Source of the DNA: 2-02-FULL-62-17 sp046153355
GTDB lineage: Bacteria; Pseudomonadota; Gammaproteobacteria; Burkholderiales; SG8-39
DNA length: 64,000 bases
NCBI GenBank assembly: GCA_046153355.1
Contig: JBJXEY010000163.1
Location: 1-64,000 of the forward strand
Direction: 5' to 3'
The notes under the pieces were generated by a model. The model searched no databases and was not told the origin of the DNA. It was given only the letters and a program-made list of their open reading frames with translations. The position numbers and the translations under genes are program-made. Shown here one piece after another: positions 25,912 through 33,674 of this stretch. The first letter of the stretch is position 1, and the number at the start of each line of letters is the position of its first letter.

Positions 25912-26085
25912 GAGGACGCTTAGCTCGCGGGCGGCGCTGCGATAGCAGAATCGTGCCTTAAAGAAAGACCGATTGATCCCCGTCACGTGGAGTCGCGCGA
26001 TTACATTTCCACTAAAATGGCGGGCATGCAAGGCCGCCTAGCGTGCTTTCCCCGTGTTTTCCTAGTCCAAGAATGGAATGTAATC

Positions 26086-26838
26086 ATGTATAAGCTTGTG
26101 CTCCTGCGCCACGGCGAGTCGGCGTGGAACAAATCCAACCAATTCACCGGCTGGACTGATGTTGACCTAACCGACCACGGCCGCGAGGAAGCGCGGCGGG
26201 CGGGACAACTGCTCGCATCGTCCGGATTCGATTTCGATCTCGCCCATACTTCGGTGCTCAAGCGGGCAATTCGCACTTTGTGGATAACGCTTGATGCCAT
26301 GGATCGCATGTGGATTCCTGTTTATCCGTCATGGCGTTTGAACGAGCGCCACTACGGGGCGCTACAGGGTCTTGATAAAGCCGAAACTGCGGCAAAGTTC
26401 GGCGAAGATCAAGTAAGGCGCTGGCGTCGAAGCTACGCTATTCCCCCGGAAAAACTCACCGCCAACGATCCGCGCAGCCCCTTGTCCGACCCTCGCTACG
26501 CGATGTTGAAACAAGGCGAGGTGCCGCTAACTGAATGCCTAAAAGACACCGTGGCTCGCCTAGTCCCGCACTGGGAGCAGGTCATCGCTCCCGATGTGCT
26601 AGCTGGCAAGCGAGTGCTGATAGTCGCGCACGGCAATTCGCTTCGTGCGCTGGTGAAGTATTTGGAGAATATTTCCGAGGAAAAAATCATCGATTTGGAT
26701 ATTCCCACGGCACGTCCATTGGTCTACGAACTGGATGCAAAGCTTGTGCCCTTGCGTCCGCACTATTACCTTGGCGATGCCGCCGAAATCGAGGCGGCAA
26801 GAGCGGCAGTCGCCAATCAAGGCAAGGCCCGCGTTTGA
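26086..26838 (+). CDS. gpmA: 2,3-bisphosphoglycerate-dependent phosphoglycerate mutase
   Basis: Glycolytic enzyme interconverting 3- and 2-phosphoglycerate through a phosphohistidine. LRHGESAWNKSNQFTGWTDV includes the catalytic His (RHG), and the second His lies in VLIVAHGNSLRALVKYLE. ERHYGALQGLDKAETAAKFG is typical. ATG 26086 gives the standard MYKLVLLRHGE start and 250 residues. It is divergent to the ArsR/rhodanese operon and overlaps envC by four bases. Confidence 0.97.
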   Translation: MYKLVLLRHGESAWNKSNQFTGWTDVDLTDHGREEARRAGQLLASSGFDFDLAHTSVLKRAIRTLWITLDAMDRMWIPVYPSWRLNERHYGALQGLDKAETAAKFGEDQVRRWRRSYAIPPEKLTANDPRSPLSDPRYAMLKQGEVPLTECLKDTVARLVPHWEQVIAPDVLAGKRVLIVAHGNSLRALVKYLENISEEKIIDLDIPTARPLVYELDAKLVPLRPHYYLGDAAEIEAARAAVANQGKARV

Positions 26839-28010
26839 ATTGGCGGACGTCTATCGTCCGATCGATACTGCTCGCCAGCGTTTTTATCTCCTGGCAAGCC
26901 GCTTGTGCCGAACCCAAGGAGCTCAACGCGCTTCGTGCGCGCCTCGAGGCAATGCGCGCCGCCATTGCCAATGCCGAGGACGCTAAAGGCGAGGCGCGCG
27001 AAGAATTACGCGACTCGGAGATGTCGATTTCCCATGCCAACCGAGAGCTTCGCGAGCTCGGTCGAAAACGCGATTTGGCGCGAGCCGAATTGCGCACCCT
27101 TGTCGCACGAAAATCCGCGATTGAGGTCGCGCTTGCCCAGAAAGAGCGCGAAATTGGCACTTTTTTGGCCGCCACCTACCGGCAGGGCGCTCCCAGCCAC
27201 ATACGCATGCTGCTATCCGGAGACGATCCCAATCGCGCAGCGCGAAATATGCACTATGTCGCGCAACTGGTTCGCGCCCAGACGGGCCTATTGGAGACTA
27301 TGCGCGATGAATTGGCCAAGCTTCGCGAAGTCGAGACGGAAAGGGTCGCGAATAACCAACAAATCGCCCAGATCGAGGCCTCGCAACAAAGCCAGCGTGC
27401 GCAGTTGCTGGCGCAGCAGGCAGAACGACGCAAAGTCCTCAATAAGCTATCGGCGCAACTTCGCGCTCAGCAGCGCGAGGTGAAGGGCCTCGAACGCGAC
27501 CAGATTCGCTTGAGCCAATTGGTGGAGGAGATCGCCAAGGTCGTCGCCGCAAAGCCCACCCAAAGCCAATCCATCCCCGCTAAACCAGCAGTAGCGGGCA
27601 GCGTGGATAACTTTTTTGCCAATTTGAAGGGGCGGCTTAGTGCGCCGCTTCGTGGGGTACTGGTGCATCGTTTTGGCGCGACTCGTCCAGACGGCGGGCC
27701 GAGCTGGAAGGGGCTTTTTTTCCGCGCTGCGGCAGGCGTGGAAATTCGCGCGGTTGCGCCGGGTCGGGTTGTTTTTGCCGATTGGATGCGCGGTTTTGGC
27801 AATCTGCTTATTGTGGATCATGGTGGGAGCTATCTGTCTATCTACGGCAATAACGAGTCACTGTTGCGCGCGGTCGGCGACACAGTCGGGGCCGGCGACT
27901 CCGTTGCCACGGTCGGCGCTAGTGGGGGCGGCGAGGATTCGGGGTTATACTTTGAATTACGGCACGAAGGTAAGGCTTTCGACCCGGAAAAATGGCTTTT
28001 GCGCCGCTAA
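26835..28010 (+). CDS. envC: Murein hydrolase activator EnvC (degenerate LytM domain)
   Basis: Periplasmic protein that activates the amidases AmiA/B at the septum, under FtsEX control. The likely start is TTG 26835, overlapping the gpmA stop, followed by a signal peptide ending near AACAEP. Residues about 25-250 are a long coiled coil rich in E, R, A and Q. The C-terminal LytM domain (RFGATRPDGGPSWKGLFF to the end) lacks the zinc-binding His and Asp of active M23 peptidases, as EnvC does: WKGLFFRAAAGVEI and GLYFELRHEG. ctpA follows 80 bases later. Confidence 0.9.
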   Translation: MNWRTSIVRSILLASVFISWQAACAEPKELNALRARLEAMRAAIANAEDAKGEAREELRDSEMSISHANRELRELGRKRDLARAELRTLVARKSAIEVALAQKEREIGTFLAATYRQGAPSHIRMLLSGDDPNRAARNMHYVAQLVRAQTGLLETMRDELAKLREVETERVANNQQIAQIEASQQSQRAQLLAQQAERRKVLNKLSAQLRAQQREVKGLERDQIRLSQLVEEIAKVVAAKPTQSQSIPAKPAVAGSVDNFFANLKGRLSAPLRGVLVHRFGATRPDGGPSWKGLFFRAAAGVEIRAVAPGRVVFADWMRGFGNLLIVDHGGSYLSIYGNNESLLRAVGDTVGAGDSVATVGASGGGEDSGLYFELRHEGKAFDPEKWLLRR

Positions 28011-28090
28011 GCGAAAGAACGTTATCTCGGTACAGGTCTGTCGAGCCGGATAGTCAAATTTGGCAGCCCGCAACGCGACAATAGAACGCC

Positions 28091-29521
28091 ATGCGTGGAC
28101 AAGGAGCATTGGGAATGGGCACAAAAATCAAACAGGCAAGCCTCGTTGCGGTGGGCATATTGGCTGGCGTCCTGCTTAGCTTAAATTTTTCGGCGGTCGC
28201 GCAGCGCGAAAGCGGACGATTCCCCCTGCCTGTCGATGAGCTGCGAACCTTTGCCGAGGTGTTTGGCGCGATTAAAGCGGGCTATGTCGAACCTGTCGAA
28301 GACAAAAAACTCATCAATGAAGCGATCAACGGCATGCTCTCGGGCCTCGACCCGCATTCGTCCTACCTCGACCAGGAAGCTTTTAAAGAACTTCAAGTTG
28401 GCACGCAAGGCGAGTTCGGCGGTCTTGGAATTGAAGTGGGCATGGAAGATGGTTTTGTCAAAGTGGTGTCCCCCATTGAAGACACGCCGGCGTTTCGCGC
28501 CGGCCTGAAACCCGGGGATTTGATCATTCGCCTGGACGACACGCCGGTCAAAGGTATGTCGCTCAACGACGCAGTCAAGCGTATGCGCGGCAAACCCAAA
28601 GCGCCCATCCGTATCACCATCGTCAGAAAAGGTGTGGAAAACCCATTTGAGGTAACCCTGATTCGCGACGTGATTCGGGTGCAAAGCGTCAAATCCAAGC
28701 TAGTCGAACCGGGTTATGGCTGGGTACGGGTCTCGCAATTCCAAGAGCACACCGTCGAGACCATGGCCAAGCACATCACGGCGTTGTACAAAGATGGCCC
28801 GCTTAAGGGATTGGTACTGGATTTGCGCAATGACCCGGGTGGTCTGCTGAATGGCGCGGTGGGTGTGTCTGCGGCATTTTTGCCCGCAAAATCTCTGGTG
28901 GTTTCCACCGACGGCCGGACCGAAGATGCGCGCCGCAAATTTATCGCCTCACCAGAAGACTACATTCGCGGTCGCGGCGACGATCTATTGCGTGGTCTGC
29001 CTGCGGGCGTAAAAAACGTGCCGATGGTTGTTCTGGTCAATGCGGGCTCTGCCTCCGCATCCGAAATAGTTGCCGGCGCTCTGCAAGATCACAAGCGCGC
29101 CACCATCATGGGCACGCAAACCTTCGGCAAAGGGTCAGTTCAGACCATCATGCCATTGGGCAATAGCACCGCGATCAAACTAACGACAGCGCGCTACTAC
29201 ACCCCCTCCGGCAGATCTATCCAAGCCAAGGGGATCGTGCCCGACGTGATTGTTGAAGACCCCACGGCGGGCAGCGTTCGCGTTCGCGAGGCCGATTTGG
29301 ACAAACATCTATCGAACAATCAGGAGAAAGAATCGGCTGCGACCAAACAGCAGGCGCCGGCGAAGGCCGCCGACGATAAGCCTGCTGCACCGCTCGAGTT
29401 TGCCTCAGAGAAAGACTTCCAATTCCAGCAGGCAATGAATTTCCTGCAAGGCAGACCGGTGGCCGCGAGCCCGCAACCAGCCGGTGCGACCGACTCGCCA
29501 AAACCCGGCGCGAATAAATAG
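28091..29521 (+). CDS. ctpA: C-terminal processing peptidase, S41A family (CtpA-like)
   Basis: Periplasmic serine protease with a Ser/Lys dyad. After an N-terminal membrane anchor or signal (about residues 18-38) come a PDZ domain (GGLGIEVGMEDGFVKVVSP...AFRAGLKPGDLIIRLDD) and the S41 domain with catalytic Ser in NAGSASASEIVAGA and Lys in TFGKGSVQT. The C-terminal 80 residues are Ala/Lys/Pro-rich linker. It lies in the gpmA-envC-ctpA-moeB run found in betaproteobacteria. The start could be 28091 or 28115. Confidence 0.94.
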   Translation: MRGQGALGMGTKIKQASLVAVGILAGVLLSLNFSAVAQRESGRFPLPVDELRTFAEVFGAIKAGYVEPVEDKKLINEAINGMLSGLDPHSSYLDQEAFKELQVGTQGEFGGLGIEVGMEDGFVKVVSPIEDTPAFRAGLKPGDLIIRLDDTPVKGMSLNDAVKRMRGKPKAPIRITIVRKGVENPFEVTLIRDVIRVQSVKSKLVEPGYGWVRVSQFQEHTVETMAKHITALYKDGPLKGLVLDLRNDPGGLLNGAVGVSAAFLPAKSLVVSTDGRTEDARRKFIASPEDYIRGRGDDLLRGLPAGVKNVPMVVLVNAGSASASEIVAGALQDHKRATIMGTQTFGKGSVQTIMPLGNSTAIKLTTARYYTPSGRSIQAKGIVPDVIVEDPTAGSVRVREADLDKHLSNNQEKESAATKQQAPAKAADDKPAAPLEFASEKDFQFQQAMNFLQGRPVAASPQPAGATDSPKPGANK

Positions 29522-29572
29522 ACCGTTTTCAACCACCCGCGTCGAAGGGCGCCAAGCGCCACGGCTTTCAAC

Positions 29573-30322
29573 ATGAATGATGCGGAGCTGCTTCGCTATT
29601 CGCGACACATCCTACTTCCGGAGATTGGCGTGGAAGGTCAACAACGCCTTCTGGGATCAAGCGTACTAATAGTTGGTGCCGGTGGCTTGGGTTCTCCGGC
29701 TGCAATGTATCTCGCGGTGGCGGGAGTTGGTACCTTGACCATTGCCGACGGCGACAACGTGGATCTGACCAATTTGCAACGTCAGATTCTGCATACCAGC
29801 GAGACGATCGGCACCGCCAAGGTCGATTCGGCGCGAAAAACGCTTGCGCGAATGAACCCAGAAACCAAGGTGGAAAGTATTGCTTGCAGGTTGGAAGGCG
29901 AACAGTTGGGCGATCAGGTTTCGCGAGCTGATGTTGTTCTTGATTGTTGCGACAATTTCGCCACCCGCCACGCGGTGAATCGCGCCTGCGTGCAATTCAA
30001 CAAACCGCTGGTGTCGGGCGCCGGGGTGCGCTTTGATGGTCAAGTCACGGTCTTCGATTTACGACAAAAAGACAGCTCCTGCTACGAATGTCTATTCCCC
30101 GAAGATGCGGAGCTTGAAGAAACGCGTTGCGCGGTGATGGGCGTGTTCGCGCCGCTCACCGGGATCATCGGCACCATTCAAGCCGCTGAGGCCCTCAAAC
30201 TCATCGCCGGTATTGGTGAAGCGTTGTCTGGACGCCTGCTGCTATTTGACGCCTTGAAAATGGATTGGCGCACGGTGAGATTGAAAAAAGACCCCGGCTG
30301 CAAGGTCTGTGGAGGAAGGTAA
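29573..30322 (+). CDS. moeB: ThiF/MoeB-family adenylyltransferase (MoeB-like)
   Basis: E1-like enzyme that adenylates the C-terminal glycine of a MoaD/ThiS-type sulfur carrier. ATP-binding GAGGLGSPAAMYLAVAGVG, the R finger region LQRQILH, and the zinc-binding pairs CYEC and CKVC are visible in 249 residues. The catalytic-Cys region reads ETRCAVMGVFAPLTGIIG. MoeB and ThiF cannot be told apart from sequence by eye; MoeB is favoured for length and the usual annotation at this location. It is convergent with slmA. Confidence 0.9.
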   Translation: MNDAELLRYSRHILLPEIGVEGQQRLLGSSVLIVGAGGLGSPAAMYLAVAGVGTLTIADGDNVDLTNLQRQILHTSETIGTAKVDSARKTLARMNPETKVESIACRLEGEQLGDQVSRADVVLDCCDNFATRHAVNRACVQFNKPLVSGAGVRFDGQVTVFDLRQKDSSCYECLFPEDAELEETRCAVMGVFAPLTGIIGTIQAAEALKLIAGIGEALSGRLLLFDALKMDWRTVRLKKDPGCKVCGGR

Positions 30323-30361
30323 TCGCGGGAAATAGATTAGAACGCAGAAGTTCCCTATCGC

Positions 30362-30943
30362 TTAGAAAAGCATCCTTCCCTGTTTATCCCATGAATCAGT
30401 GGGCAAGCGCTTAAAGCCACTTTTCGCGAATTGCTGCCATCGCCCGATCACATAACAAAGTATCAAATTCGCACGCGCATTGGGTTCCGGTTCTTCATGA
30501 CCTTGCGTCACTGCGACGCGCAAACATTGCTTGAAACTGGATTCAATACGGTCGTGCAGTTGATTGATGCGCGCCTGTAGCCGATGATCTTCGAGCACTA
30601 ACGCATCACCAATCAAGACTCGCGTCATACCGGGGTTTTTCTCGGCGAATCCCAGCAACATGCCCACCAGCGCATGTAATTGCTTGATGCCGTTTTCCTC
30701 TTCCGCGGAAATCTTGTTGGAAACGCCGAAAATCGAATTTTCGATGAACTCAATTAGACCCTCGTACATCTGCGCCTTGCTGGCGAAATGGCGATACAAA
30801 GCGGCTTCGGAAACCTCAAGTCTTGCCGCCAAAGAGGCCGTGGTGATGCGCTCGCCCTTGGGGTCCTCCAGCATCTGCGCCAAGAATTGCAGAATTTGAA
30901 TCTTTCGCTCGCCACGCTTGGGGCGTGGATTTTTTTCCGCCAT
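30362..30943 (-). CDS. slmA: Nucleoid occlusion factor SlmA
   Basis: TetR-family DNA-binding protein that blocks FtsZ assembly over the nucleoid. The N-terminal helix-turn-helix is RITTASLAARLEVSEAALYRHFASK (about residues 35-59), followed by MYEGLIEFIENSIFG, both characteristic of SlmA. Length 193 residues. Directly downstream of argB (27 bases), the common arrangement in betaproteobacteria. Confidence 0.94.
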   Translation of the reverse strand: MAEKNPRPKRGERKIQILQFLAQMLEDPKGERITTASLAARLEVSEAALYRHFASKAQMYEGLIEFIENSIFGVSNKISAEEENGIKQLHALVGMLLGFAEKNPGMTRVLIGDALVLEDHRLQARINQLHDRIESSFKQCLRVAVTQGHEEPEPNARANLILCYVIGRWQQFAKSGFKRLPTDSWDKQGRMLF

Positions 30944-30970
30944 CTCGTCCTCCCGGTAATGCGACGCTTT

Positions 30971-31858
30971 TCACTTACCGCGAATAAGCGTGCCTACACC
31001 CTGATCGGTAAGAATCTCCAATAACACCGCATGCTCGACACGTCCATCGATGATGTGCACGCTTTTTACCCCTCCGCGCGCGGCATCCAAGGCCGATTCG
31101 ATTTTCGGGAGCATCCCTCCGGATATGGTGCCATCGGCTGCCAATTCATCGATTTTCTTCGGTGTAAGACCGGTGAGTAGATTACCGTCCTTATCCAACA
31201 CGCCCGGCGTATTGGTAAGGACCACCAATTTCTCAGCCTTGAGGATTTCGGCGAGTTTCCCCGCTACCAAATCGGCGTTGATGTTGTAGGACTGGCCATC
31301 CTCGCCCACGCCAATCGGCGCGACCACGGGGATGAATCCGCCTTCTTCGAGGGTATTGATAACACCTGGGTCTATGGCAGAAATCTCGCCAACCTGGCCG
31401 ATGTCGCGGGCCTCCCCACCCTTGCCATCGGCAGGAATTAACATCTTCCTCGCCCGGATGAATGCCCCATCCTGACCGGTCAAGCCCACCGCGCGTCCCC
31501 CCGCCTGGTTGATCAGGGTGACGACTTCCTTATTCACTTGGCCGCCCAACACCATCTCGACCACGTCCATGGTTTCCGCGTCGGTAACGCGCATGCCTTG
31601 CACGAACTCGCCTTTTTTACCAAGACGGGTGAGTAACTGTTCAATCTGCGGGCCGCCGCCATGCACCACCACCGGATTCATCCCCACCAATTTCAATAAC
31701 ACGATGTCATGGGCGAAACTGGCTTTTAGCTTCTCGTCGGTCATGGCGTTGCCACCATACTTCACCACGATGGTTTTTCCATGGAAACGGCGAATGTAAG
31801 GGAGCGCTTCGGCGAGAACTTTGGCTTTTTGCGCAGGCAGGAGTGGTGTATCCGTCAT
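30971..31858 (-). CDS. argB: Acetylglutamate kinase
   Basis: Second step of arginine synthesis: phosphorylation of N-acetyl-L-glutamate. Family motifs: VVKYGGNAM near the N-terminus, VVHGGGPQIEQLL, and the C-terminal GGMLPKIESALDAARGGVKSVHIIDGRVEHAVLLEILTD. The 295-residue length is normal for the type found in proteobacteria. slmA follows in the same direction. Confidence 0.97.
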   Translation of the reverse strand: MTDTPLLPAQKAKVLAEALPYIRRFHGKTIVVKYGGNAMTDEKLKASFAHDIVLLKLVGMNPVVVHGGGPQIEQLLTRLGKKGEFVQGMRVTDAETMDVVEMVLGGQVNKEVVTLINQAGGRAVGLTGQDGAFIRARKMLIPADGKGGEARDIGQVGEISAIDPGVINTLEEGGFIPVVAPIGVGEDGQSYNINADLVAGKLAEILKAEKLVVLTNTPGVLDKDGNLLTGLTPKKIDELAADGTISGGMLPKIESALDAARGGVKSVHIIDGRVEHAVLLEILTDQGVGTLIRGK

Positions 31859-31993
31859 GATGTCTTCCTGGAGAAGACGCGATTGTACCCGCGAGAACCT
31901 GGCTGTCCTTGGTAGTCAGCCGCTTTTTGCGGGACCCCGCGCGGCGAAACTGTTTTTTACAAAACGAAGCTGGCGCGGCAGCGGGTGTTCGGC

Positions 31994-32028
31994 AAAACAA
32001 TGCCGGCGCCCTACTCCGGACGCCGGCA
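31994..32028 (-). terminator. Weak terminator-like hairpin downstream of hsp20
   Basis: An 8-bp perfect stem TGCCGGCG/CGCCGGCA (32001-32008 with 32021-32028) encloses a 12-base loop. On the minus strand it is followed by TTGTTTT, so it could end the hsp20 transcript. The U tract is interrupted and the loop is large, hence modest confidence. Confidence 0.5.
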
Positions 32029-32044
32029 GGGTCCTGGTTACCGC

Positions 32045-32485
32045 TTACTGGATTGCAATTTGCCGCGTGGATGCGGTGGCTTTCTTTGGCAGTGTCAACG
32101 CCAAAACACCGTCCGAGAACTTCGCCTCCGCGCGCGCCGGGTCAATATCCTGGCCCAGACTGAAACTGCGCGCGAGCTTGCCGTAGTAACGCTCGGTATG
32201 CACAACCCGCTCGCCATCCTTGGCCGCGCCGTCTTTGATATCTCGCTGCGCACGAATTTCCGTTGCAATGGACACCGTATCGCCATCGATTTTTACCTCT
32301 ATGTCTTCTTTCTTCGCGCCCGGCAAATCGGCGTGCACCGTGTAGGCATCCGCCTGCTCGGTAACGTCAAGGCGCATCCCACGAGCCGGCTCGGTGCGCT
32401 CGTAGCCCATGGGTTTGACAAAAAAACCGCGAAAAAAATCATCCATAAGATCCCCAACCGGTTCACGCCGAATAATTCCAACCAT
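32045..32485 (-). CDS. Hsp20/alpha-crystallin family small heat-shock protein
   Basis: ATP-independent holdase. From ATG 32485 it has 146 residues; AAAGGAG lies seven bases before this ATG. The alpha-crystallin domain runs from about residue 40 (RLDVTEQADAYTVHADLPGAKKEDIEVKIDGD) to the C-terminus, with the conserved DGVLALTLPK. A sigma-32-like promoter 50-80 bases upstream rules out the longer frame starting at 32545. Related to IbpA-type proteins; the exact subfamily is not resolved. Confidence 0.93.
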   Translation of the reverse strand: MVGIIRREPVGDLMDDFFRGFFVKPMGYERTEPARGMRLDVTEQADAYTVHADLPGAKKEDIEVKIDGDTVSIATEIRAQRDIKDGAAKDGERVVHTERYYGKLARSFSLGQDIDPARAEAKFSDGVLALTLPKKATASTRQIAIQ

Positions 32486-32534
32486 GATATTTCTCCTTTG
32501 TTTATGTTGAAGGGCCTCTGCCCCATGCGTAAAT

Positions 32535-32562
32535 AGATTGGGCATGCGACGAAATTTTCAAG
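32535..32562 (-). promoter_or_regulatory. Sigma-32 (RpoH) type promoter of hsp20
   Basis: On the minus strand CTTGAAA (32556-32562) is followed after 13 bases by CCCAATCT (32535-32542). The consensus for RpoH promoters is CTTGAAA, 13-15 bases, CCCCATnT, so the match is seven of seven and seven of eight. The predicted start site leaves a short leader before the strong ribosome binding site of hsp20. Confidence 0.8.
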
Positions 32563-32609
32563 TGCGGCCCAATACGCTTGCAACGACTGCCGCGACCCTA
32601 TAGATTTCG

Positions 32610-33209
32610 TTGCCACACGCTGCGGCCAATGATCGGAAAACCCTTTTGACCCTAGCCATTGAAATCCAGAAGCATCGCCCCTATCTGTTGAAGTTCGCAA
32701 TGCTGCAATTACGCGAACCTTCAGCCGCCGAAGATGCCGTGCAAGAGACGTTGCTCGCCGCGATTCAGGGCGCGCACAGTTTCGCCGGGCAATCAGCCCT
32801 GCGCACTTGGCTGGTGGGCATTCTCAAGCACAAGATCATCGATCACCATCGCAGGCAAAGCCGTGAAGCGCCGCTTTCATCAGACACCGATGATTTCTCC
32901 ATTGAAGATCTGGACGACCTGTTCCAGGCCAATGGCCACTACGCCGAGCCCCCCGAGACCTGGGTGTCACCGGATAGCGCACTTTCGGAGAAGAAATTTT
33001 TCGAAGCACTGGAGCGTTGCATGTTGGGTCTGCCGGTCAAATGCGCTCGTGCCTTCATGATGCGCGAAGTCATGGGCATGGAGACGGGTGAGATTTGTAA
33101 GGAACTAAAAATAACCTCGACCAACTGCTGGGTATTGCTGTATCGGGCGCGCATGTCGCTGCGTGCTTGTCTCGAGGCCGGGTGGTTCGCCGGATCGAAG
33201 GCAGGCTAA
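32610..33209 (+). CDS. ECF-type RNA polymerase sigma factor
   Basis: A 199-residue sigma-70 family protein with region 2 (AMLQLREPSAAEDAVQETLLAAI...LRTWLVGILKHKIIDHHRRQ) and region 4 (FMMREVMGMETGEICKELKITSTNCWVLLYRARMSLRACL). This is the ECF family that is followed by a small zinc anti-sigma factor, encoded here 57 bases downstream. Regulon and signal cannot be read from the sequence. It is divergent from hsp20, sharing a short intergenic region. Confidence 0.92.
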   Translation: MPHAAANDRKTLLTLAIEIQKHRPYLLKFAMLQLREPSAAEDAVQETLLAAIQGAHSFAGQSALRTWLVGILKHKIIDHHRRQSREAPLSSDTDDFSIEDLDDLFQANGHYAEPPETWVSPDSALSEKKFFEALERCMLGLPVKCARAFMMREVMGMETGEICKELKITSTNCWVLLYRARMSLRACLEAGWFAGSKAG

Positions 33210-33265
33210 TGAACGCAAAAGATTTGATCGCGCGCCACACCCGATTAATCGAAGTGGATCGATAG
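33209..33265 (+). CDS. Possible 18-residue micro-ORF between sigma factor and anti-sigma factor
   Basis: The ATG at 33209 overlaps the sigma-factor stop (TAATG) and reads MNAKDLIARHTRLIEVDR before a TAG that directly touches the anti-sigma ATG in the same frame. It could couple translation of the two genes. It could also be a chance frame; there is no homology argument. Confidence 0.3.
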   Translation: MNAKDLIARHTRLIEVDR

Positions 33266-33469
33266 ATGGCACTGCTTTTCTTAACCTGCAAAGAAGCGAG
33301 CCGCTTGCAATCCCAGGCCTTGGACCGGGATTTGCGTCTTGGCGAACGGCTGTCCCTTCGCTTTCACCTTGGTATTTGCGATGCCTGCACCAAGGTATCG
33401 CAACAAATGGCGTTTCTGCGCCGCGCCCTGCGCGTCTATCCAGGCCCCGATGACGACCACAAAGTCTGA
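33266..33469 (+). CDS. Zinc-binding anti-sigma factor (zf-HC2 type)
   Basis: A 67-residue protein with the ZAS-type arrangement: TCKEASRLQSQALDR followed by HLGICDAC, i.e. Cys then His-x3-Cys-x2-Cys. Such proteins bind their ECF sigma factor and release it after oxidation or another signal. No membrane helix is present, so it is cytoplasmic. It lies directly behind the sigma-factor gene and overlaps the next Cys-rich gene by 20 bases. Confidence 0.85.
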   Translation: MALLFLTCKEASRLQSQALDRDLRLGERLSLRFHLGICDACTKVSQQMAFLRRALRVYPGPDDDHKV

Positions 33470-33674
33470 AGTTATTGAGGCAGCCTGCCCGCGCTGCGAG
33501 AAAACATTTTCCTGCGGCGCCAAGGCGGGAAATTGCTGGTGTCAAAGTCTCGCGACATTGGGCCGCGTGAGCCCCGAACCGACCAATTGTTACTGCCGCG
33601 TTTGCCTCGAAGCCCTACTTGACACGCAGGCAACTAGAAAAGATGCGATAGCCATCGACACTCAGAGCACATAA
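33450..33674 (+). CDS. Cysteine-rich CWC-family small protein
   Basis: A 74-residue protein with CPRCEKTFSCGAKAGNCWCQSL and NCYCRVCLEALL: two Cys clusters including the CWC triplet that names the family. Probably metal-binding; function unknown. It starts inside the end of the anti-sigma gene and its last 13 bases overlap the convergent hslU end. Its association with the ECF/anti-sigma pair suggests, but does not prove, a shared role. Confidence 0.8.
   Translation: MTTTKSEVIEAACPRCEKTFSCGAKAGNCWCQSLATLGRVSPEPTNCYCRVCLEALLDTQATRKDAIAIDTQST

Noticed and set aside
25876..26031. Longer form of the ArsR regulator starting at 26031
   Set aside because: It would read through the candidate operator and promoter, and the extra 52 residues look unlike ArsR N-termini.
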